The position numbers and the translations under genes were made by a program. A stretch of 18,131 nt of DNA, taken from contig JAKZSU010000005.1 in the NCBI GenBank assembly GCA_047517485.1, forward strand, positions 1 to 18,131, written 5' to 3'. Source of the stretch: JAKZSU01 sp047517485. Its GTDB lineage: Bacteria; Pseudomonadota; Alphaproteobacteria; UBA7887. Positions 13,944 to 18,131 of this stretch are shown here, piece by piece (positions within the stretch are counted from its first letter, which is position 1; every line of letters starts with the position of its first letter). The notes under the pieces are model-generated. The model worked only from the letters and a program-made list of their open reading frames with translations, was not told the DNA's origin and did no database searches.

Positions 13944-16013
13944 CTACTTTGCTTGCAGAATGATCGCGCCGAGACCATCGATGGTGGCGTCGTAACGAGC
14001 CGAGATGGCGGTGGTGGTCTGCGCCTCGACGATCAACGCGGGCCCAGGCACCGCCGCCCCCGGGGACAAGTCGTCGCGGGCATAGACCGGAATTTCGAAA
14101 AATTCGGAGCGCGCGGCATCGAACACGCGGCGCGTGTCGCGGGGTTTGGGCGGCGCGCATGGCGGTGGAACGGGTAGGGCTTCCGGCGCTTGCGGCGGTG
14201 TGGTGACCAGCAGCGACCAGTTCAGCACCTCGACCTCGACGTCGGGGATGATCAAGCCGAACTGGGCGCGATAGGCGGTCTCGAAGGCGGCGCGCAAGGC
14301 CACCATTTCGGCCGCTCCGAGAGCGCCGGGCGGCACCGGAACCGAGATCTCGTGGCCCTGGCCGAGATAGCGCATGAACGCGGCGCGGGTCTCGAGCAAA
14401 CTCTCTTCGGGCGCGCCGAGGCGGACCACGGCTTCCGCCTGCGCGCGCATTTCGTCGAACATACGCGCCACGGCGGCGGCATCGAGCGCGCCGAGTCGGC
14501 CGTAAAAGGAGCGCACCAACTCGTAGGCAACCGGCGCGCGCAAGAAGCCGATCGCCGAGCCGACCCCCGCGCCGCTGGGAATAACGATGGTGTCGATGCC
14601 GAGCTTTTCGGCAAGGCGCGCGGCATGCAACGGCGCGGCGCCGCCGAACGCCACCATCGCGCGCTCGGTGAGATCGCGGCCGCGCTCGACGGCGTGAACC
14701 CGCGCCGCGTTGGCCATGTTTTCATCGACCACCTCGGCGACCGCGAACGCGGCATACGTGCTGTCGAGATCGAGCGCCGCGCCGACATCGCGCCGCAGCG
14801 CGGCTTCGGCGGCGGCGGCATCGAGCGCGATGGTGCCGCCGGCGAAAGACGCGGGATCGATCTTTCCCAACGCGATATCGGCATCGGTCACCGTCGCCCG
14901 GTCGCCGCCTTGGCCGTAAGCCGCCGGTCCGGGCTCGGCGCCGGCGCTCTCGGGGCCGACTTGGATGCGTTGCAAGCTGTCGACGCGGGCGATCGAGCCG
15001 CCGCCGGCACCGATCTCGACCATCTCGATCACCGGAATGCGCAGCGGCAGCCCGCTGCCACGGGTAAACCGGTAGGCGCGCGCGACCTCGAAACTGCGCG
15101 AGGTTTCCGCCTCGCCGTCGTCGATCAGGCAGATCTTGGCGGTGGTGCCACCCATGTCGAAGGAAAGCAGGCGGTCGATGCCGCGCTCGGCGGCGATATG
15201 GCGGGCGAGGATGGCGCCGCCGGCGGGCCCGGATTCGACGAGCCGGATCGGCGTCTGGGTGGCGGTCTCAAGCGTCGCCAGACCGCCGCTCGACATCATC
15301 ATCAGCAGGGGGCAGCCAAGGCCCCTCGCCTTCAGACCGGCATCGAGGGCGGTGAGATAGCGCGCGACGAGGGGTTGGATATAGGCGTTGGCGCAGGCGG
15401 TGGACAGGCGCTCGTATTCGCGGATTTCGGGGCAGACCGTACTCGACAAGGTGATCGGCAGGTCGGGCCGGGCGGCGGCGATGATCTCTGCGACGCGTCG
15501 CTCGTGGCTAGGATTGGCGTAGGAATGCAGCAGCCCGATGGCCAGGCTTTCGATGCCGTGGCGATCGATCTCGGGCAGCCAGGCCGCGACCGAGGCCTCG
15601 TCGAGAGCGGTCACCGGCGCGCCACTCGCCGCCATCCGTTCGACCACCGGCCAGCGCAGATGGCGCGGCACCAAGGGCGGCGGGCGCTCGACATCGATGT
15701 CGTATTGTTCGAAGCGGTTCTCGTAGGCCATTTCGACCGAGTCGCGAAATCCCGCGGTGACGATAAGCGCGGTCTTGGCGCCGGCGCGCTGGATGATCGC
15801 GTTGGTCGCCAAGGTGGTGCCGTGCAGAATAAGGTCGATCGCGGCGGGCGTGAGATCGGCTTCTTCGAGTACGGTAGAAATGCCTTTTAGCACCGCTTGT
15901 TCAGGAGCTTGCGGCGTGGTGAGAAGTTTATGGGTGAACTGTTGGTCGCCGGCTTCGAGGACGATATCGGTGAACGTGCCGCCAATATCGACGGCCAGGC
16001 GCGGACCGTTCAT
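13944..16013 (-). CDS. Hydantoinase A/oxoprolinase family protein (HyuA-like)
   Basis: This 689-residue cytoplasmic ATP-dependent subunit has an actin/hexokinase-like fold and normal family length. Visible motifs are the first phosphate loop DIGGTFTD (9-16), HGTTLATNAII (64-74), SSGG (241-244), SGPAGG (261-266), the second phosphate loop FDMGGTTAK (285-293), GAEPGPAAYGQGGD (358-371) and AFGGAAPLHAA (455-465). It should pair with the HyuB-like protein to hydrolyse a cyclic amide or similar compound with ATP. The ATG (16011-16013) overlaps the stop of the GspK-like gene by 4 bp (ATGA) and lacks its own Shine-Dalgarno sequence, so its translation probably depends on that gene. The end is 8 bp from the convergent sigma factor gene, with no terminator in between. 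Confidence 0.9.
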   Translation of the reverse strand: MNGPRLAVDIGGTFTDIVLEAGDQQFTHKLLTTPQAPEQAVLKGISTVLEEADLTPAAIDLILHGTTLATNAIIQRAGAKTALIVTAGFRDSVEMAYENRFEQYDIDVERPPPLVPRHLRWPVVERMAASGAPVTALDEASVAAWLPEIDRHGIESLAIGLLHSYANPSHERRVAEIIAAARPDLPITLSSTVCPEIREYERLSTACANAYIQPLVARYLTALDAGLKARGLGCPLLMMMSSGGLATLETATQTPIRLVESGPAGGAILARHIAAERGIDRLLSFDMGGTTAKICLIDDGEAETSRSFEVARAYRFTRGSGLPLRIPVIEMVEIGAGGGSIARVDSLQRIQVGPESAGAEPGPAAYGQGGDRATVTDADIALGKIDPASFAGGTIALDAAAAEAALRRDVGAALDLDSTYAAFAVAEVVDENMANAARVHAVERGRDLTERAMVAFGGAAPLHAARLAEKLGIDTIVIPSGAGVGSAIGFLRAPVAYELVRSFYGRLGALDAAAVARMFDEMRAQAEAVVRLGAPEESLLETRAAFMRYLGQGHEISVPVPPGALGAAEMVALRAAFETAYRAQFGLIIPDVEVEVLNWSLLVTTPPQAPEALPVPPPCAPPKPRDTRRVFDAARSEFFEIPVYARDDLSPGAAVPGPALIVEAQTTTAISARYDATIDGLGAIILQAK

Positions 16014-16978
16014 GAGGGGTCGGCCGCGCCGAGGCCGCGCCGCCAGCGCACCACGGTGTAGGGCGCGCCGCGTCCGCCGAGCCTGATCACCGCCTCGCGG
16101 ATGAATTCCGCGCCGGACGCCAGGGTGGCGGTGGCGCGGATGCGAAACACCCGACCGCGCGAGCGCCGCGTATTGCGGTCGACATCGAGCAGTTGGGGAT
16201 CTGTCGGATCACCGGATCGGATGGTGGCGCGATCGGTTGGCGACTCGGTCGGGACATAGTCGTCAAGGGCGCTAAGGGCCAGCGGCGGCGCGACGGCGGG
16301 GTCGATCCCCGGGCGCTTGCTATAGACGGTGATCGCCGGCGCGATCAGCAGGTAGAGTTCGTGGCTCATGCCGAGGACGGCGAGCACTTCCTCGGGCGCC
16401 TGGAAAGGCTGGTTGGTCGGCTCGGGCAAGCCGGCGGCGCGATAGTGGAAGGCCTCGGCGCCGTCGCTGCGCACATCGTCATCGGTATCGACAAATTCGG
16501 CGATCGCCGCTGCTAATGCCACCGCCTCGGCGTCCTCGACTCCGACGGCACGAAACAGACCGGCGACAAGGGCTTCCGATGCGGTCCCGACATCGATCAG
16601 ACCGCCCTCGTCCTGGGCTTCGACAATGACCGTTTCGTCGCCGACTTCGAGCGCGACCGGTGTCGCATCGACCGGCCACTGAAGATTTTTCTCGATAAGG
16701 ATATCGAGGGTGAGCGTCGTATCGAGCGGCGCCTCATCGGCGACCTCATCCTCATCGCGGCGGGAGCGGCGTTGCCGCGCCTGGTCCGCCAACGCCAGGG
16801 CGACACGACGAACCGCGCCGTCGGCCAAGGCCTGCGCGCGCGCCGCGTCGGCCAAATTGCCGGCCAGCGCGATGTCGGTGCGGCCGCCGACCACGACCGC
16901 AGCGGCCAGTACGGAAAGCAGAGCCAACACCCACAGGACGGCGATCAGGGCGACCCCGGAGGACGCGGACCTAGTCAC
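16010..16978 (-). CDS. Type II secretion pseudopilin GspK-like protein
   Basis: This 322-residue protein resembles GspK, the minor pseudopilin thought to cap the type II secretion pseudopilus. The prepilin leader is MTRSASSG, with cleavage expected after G8; the mature start VALIAVLWVLALLSVLAAAVV is a single hydrophobic helix. As in known GspK proteins, mature position 5 is not Glu (it is Ala). The GspK-type segment EGGLIDVGTASEALVAGLFRA (split around 124-144), with its GxIDxxTA core, and a long helical and globular part follow. The start is GTG 16976-16978, with GGAGG 4 bp upstream, overlapping the TPR gene stop by 4 bp. No other gsp gene is in the window, and the neighbour downstream is a hydantoinase subunit, so this is either the broken end of a secretion locus or an orphan. 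Family call fairly secure, role uncertain. Confidence 0.8.
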   Translation of the reverse strand: MTRSASSGVALIAVLWVLALLSVLAAAVVVGGRTDIALAGNLADAARAQALADGAVRRVALALADQARQRRSRRDEDEVADEAPLDTTLTLDILIEKNLQWPVDATPVALEVGDETVIVEAQDEGGLIDVGTASEALVAGLFRAVGVEDAEAVALAAAIAEFVDTDDDVRSDGAEAFHYRAAGLPEPTNQPFQAPEEVLAVLGMSHELYLLIAPAITVYSKRPGIDPAVAPPLALSALDDYVPTESPTDRATIRSGDPTDPQLLDVDRNTRRSRGRVFRIRATATLASGAEFIREAVIRLGGRGAPYTVVRWRRGLGAADPS

Positions 16979-18042
16979 GCCGCCTCCGCGAGTTCATCTA
17001 GCAACGCCTTGGCATCCCTTAGGTCGACCGTGTCCCAACCTTCGGTGAACCAGTCGTAGACCTCGGACACGACGGCGCGCGCTTCTCGCGCCCTGCCCTG
17101 GCCCTGCATCATCCGGCCGAGCGAAATGACGGCGCGGAGCGCATAGCTTTTCGCGCCCTGTTTTTCGGCGACGTCTCGGGCCTTGAGAAAGCAGGCCTCG
17201 GCATCCGCATAGTGATCGGGACCGGACGCCTGCAACGCCTCCGCCTTGGTGCGCAGCAGTTCGGCTTCGAACCACAATTCGCCGGTCTGGTGAATCTCGG
17301 GCAACGTTTTGTCGAGCAGTTCGAGCGCCTGATCGAGCTCGCCCTTATGGATATGGATCCGCGCCAGATAGAGCCGCATATTGCGGAATCCCATACCGAC
17401 CCCGGCGCGCATTTCAATGCTACGATTGAGCGCGACCTCGGCTTCCTCGACCAGACCGAGCCTGAGTTTGGCATTGCTGCTGGTGCCGAGGCCGACCGCC
17501 TCCCAGTCGGGCAAACCCTGTTCCTTGGCGAACGCCGCGCCTTCCAAGGCCATGTCGATCGCTTTTTCGAGAGCGCCGCATTCGAGGAGGGTGAGCGCCC
17601 CCACGGTCATCGCCCCCGCCCGGCTGCCCGGATTGTCGACGTCCTCGGCGCGCGCGAGCGCCTTGGCGAGATGGTCGCGCCCCTGATCGGGATAGCCCAT
17701 TTTCCAGGTCACCAGACTGAGCCAGAGATGACCGTACGCCACCGGATCGCCGCCGCCGACACTGGTCACCCTGGCGATATCGATCGAGTCGTCGATTTTC
17801 AGGGCGCGCTCGAGACGGTCGCGGGATTCGAAGCAATTGCCGACGAAGACCATGTGAATGCCGTAAATCAGGTCGGCGACCAGGGTCAGGGTGGGATCGT
17901 CGCTGGCTTCGGCGAGGGCGAGAACGCGGCCGGCGATCAGGCCGCTACGGCGTTGTTCGCCGCGTACCATGTACCAGACACAGAACCCAAACAAAGCGTC
18001 GAACCGACGCCGGCCGTCGTCGAGGATGTCGCACAGTTCCAA
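16975..18042 (-). CDS. TPR-repeat protein, probably the 5'-truncated end of a larger ATPase or cyclase-type regulator
   Basis: This 355-residue, all-helical protein is built from tetratricopeptide-like repeats of about 40 residues (for example AGRVLALAEASDDPTL, ALKIDDSIDIA, HLAKALARAEDV, LNRSIEMRAG, ALELLDKTLPEI, CFLKARDVAEKQGAKS). The sequence LELCDILDD, then GFCVWYMVRGE, resembles the C-terminal TPR part of adenylate cyclase/AAA-ATPase-TPR regulators, where a much longer N-terminus precedes it. Here the only start is a weak TTG at 18040-18042. The frame stays open upstream to the window edge but runs within about 10 codons into what looks like the end of an insertion sequence. The N-terminal domains therefore appear to have been lost, and this may be a remnant. 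It overlaps the GspK-like gene by 4 bp (GTGA). Confidence 0.6.
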   Translation of the reverse strand: MELCDILDDGRRRFDALFGFCVWYMVRGEQRRSGLIAGRVLALAEASDDPTLTLVADLIYGIHMVFVGNCFESRDRLERALKIDDSIDIARVTSVGGGDPVAYGHLWLSLVTWKMGYPDQGRDHLAKALARAEDVDNPGSRAGAMTVGALTLLECGALEKAIDMALEGAAFAKEQGLPDWEAVGLGTSSNAKLRLGLVEEAEVALNRSIEMRAGVGMGFRNMRLYLARIHIHKGELDQALELLDKTLPEIHQTGELWFEAELLRTKAEALQASGPDHYADAEACFLKARDVAEKQGAKSYALRAVISLGRMMQGQGRAREARAVVSEVYDWFTEGWDTVDLRDAKALLDELAEAA

Positions 18043-18052
18043 GGTTCTGGTA

Positions 18053-18131
18053 TAGCAGCCCGTTGAAAAAGGCGCTATTGACCGGGTTTCACTCGACGGC
18101 GAAACATAACGCGACGAAGGCGGTTTCGCCA
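18053..18131 (-). mobile_element. Probable insertion-sequence end with transposase tail
   Basis: The plus strand reads TAGCAGCCCGTTGAAAAAGG from 18053, which resembles the terminal inverted repeats (AGCAGCCTGTTGAAAAAG-like) I associate with IS5/IS1182-type elements; this is from memory, unsearched. On the minus strand a frame enters from the window edge and ends at TGA (18089-18091) after the residues GETAFVALCFAVE, leaving about 36 bp to the proposed IS end. That is the usual layout of a transposase 3' end. The family and exact boundary are uncertain. Confidence 0.4.

Noticed and set aside
14190..15890. Long open frame (566 residues) antisense to hyuA
   Set aside because: Its composition (many Gly, Arg, Asp, Ala) and lack of recognisable motifs mark it as the antisense shadow of hyuA, which has all family motifs.

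Overview
The window is GC-rich, densely coding bacterial DNA. Its gene families and style (TAXI-TRAP transporter, ZnuABC, paired HyuA/HyuB hydantoinase proteins, ECF-type sigma factor with an NTF2-like tail, GC-rich codon use) suggest an alphaproteobacterium, perhaps of a Rhodospirillales-like lineage. That placement is inference; there is no rRNA or marker gene to fix it. Both edges look like insertion sequences: the 3' end of an IS630-like transposase at the left, and an IS terminus with a transposase tail at the right. The region is probably accessory or rearranged.

Layout, left to right. (1) About 1-140: tail of an IS630-like element. (2) 155-2216, minus strand: a two-gene operon of iron/2-oxoglutarate-type oxygenases, a CmcJ/NvfI-like protein and a phytanoyl-CoA dioxygenase (PhyH)-like protein. 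(3) 2217-2339: a divergent control region with a perfect 12-bp palindrome lying over the -35 elements of two inferred, opposed promoters. (4) 2340-6296, plus strand: TAXI-type TRAP solute-binding protein, fused TRAP permease and an aquaporin-family channel. Regions 2-4 look like one import-and-oxidise module for an unknown small organic substrate. (5) 6430-8989: high-affinity zinc uptake, with znuA on the minus strand and znuC-znuB on the plus strand. (6) 8997-10955: a large membrane protein resembling GT-C glycosyltransferases. (7) 11155-16013: minus-strand hyuB and hyuA separated by a plus-strand sigma factor gene. (8) 16010-18042, minus strand: a GspK-like pseudopilin and a TPR protein, each overlapping its neighbour by 4 bp, so TPR-gspK-hyuA reads as a translationally coupled unit.

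The most unusual signal is a dispersed intergenic element. A conserved core of about 58 bp occurs three times (6338-6396, 10982-11039, 11073-11131), every time between convergent genes and every time followed by a hairpin. The cores are nearly identical, while the hairpin stems differ completely in sequence and still pair. A second hairpin type with a shared inner stem (CGATGAG/CTCATCG, 5-nt loop) and different outer stems precedes copies 1 and 2. A possible degenerate remnant lies on the minus strand near 12968-13000. I do not recognise this element. It behaves like a mobile or selected structured gene-end element, perhaps acting as a bidirectional terminator or mRNA-end stabiliser.

Coding density is high and no stretch over 300 bases lacks a gene. 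The longest intergenic gap is 10956-11154, which is filled by the repeat element.
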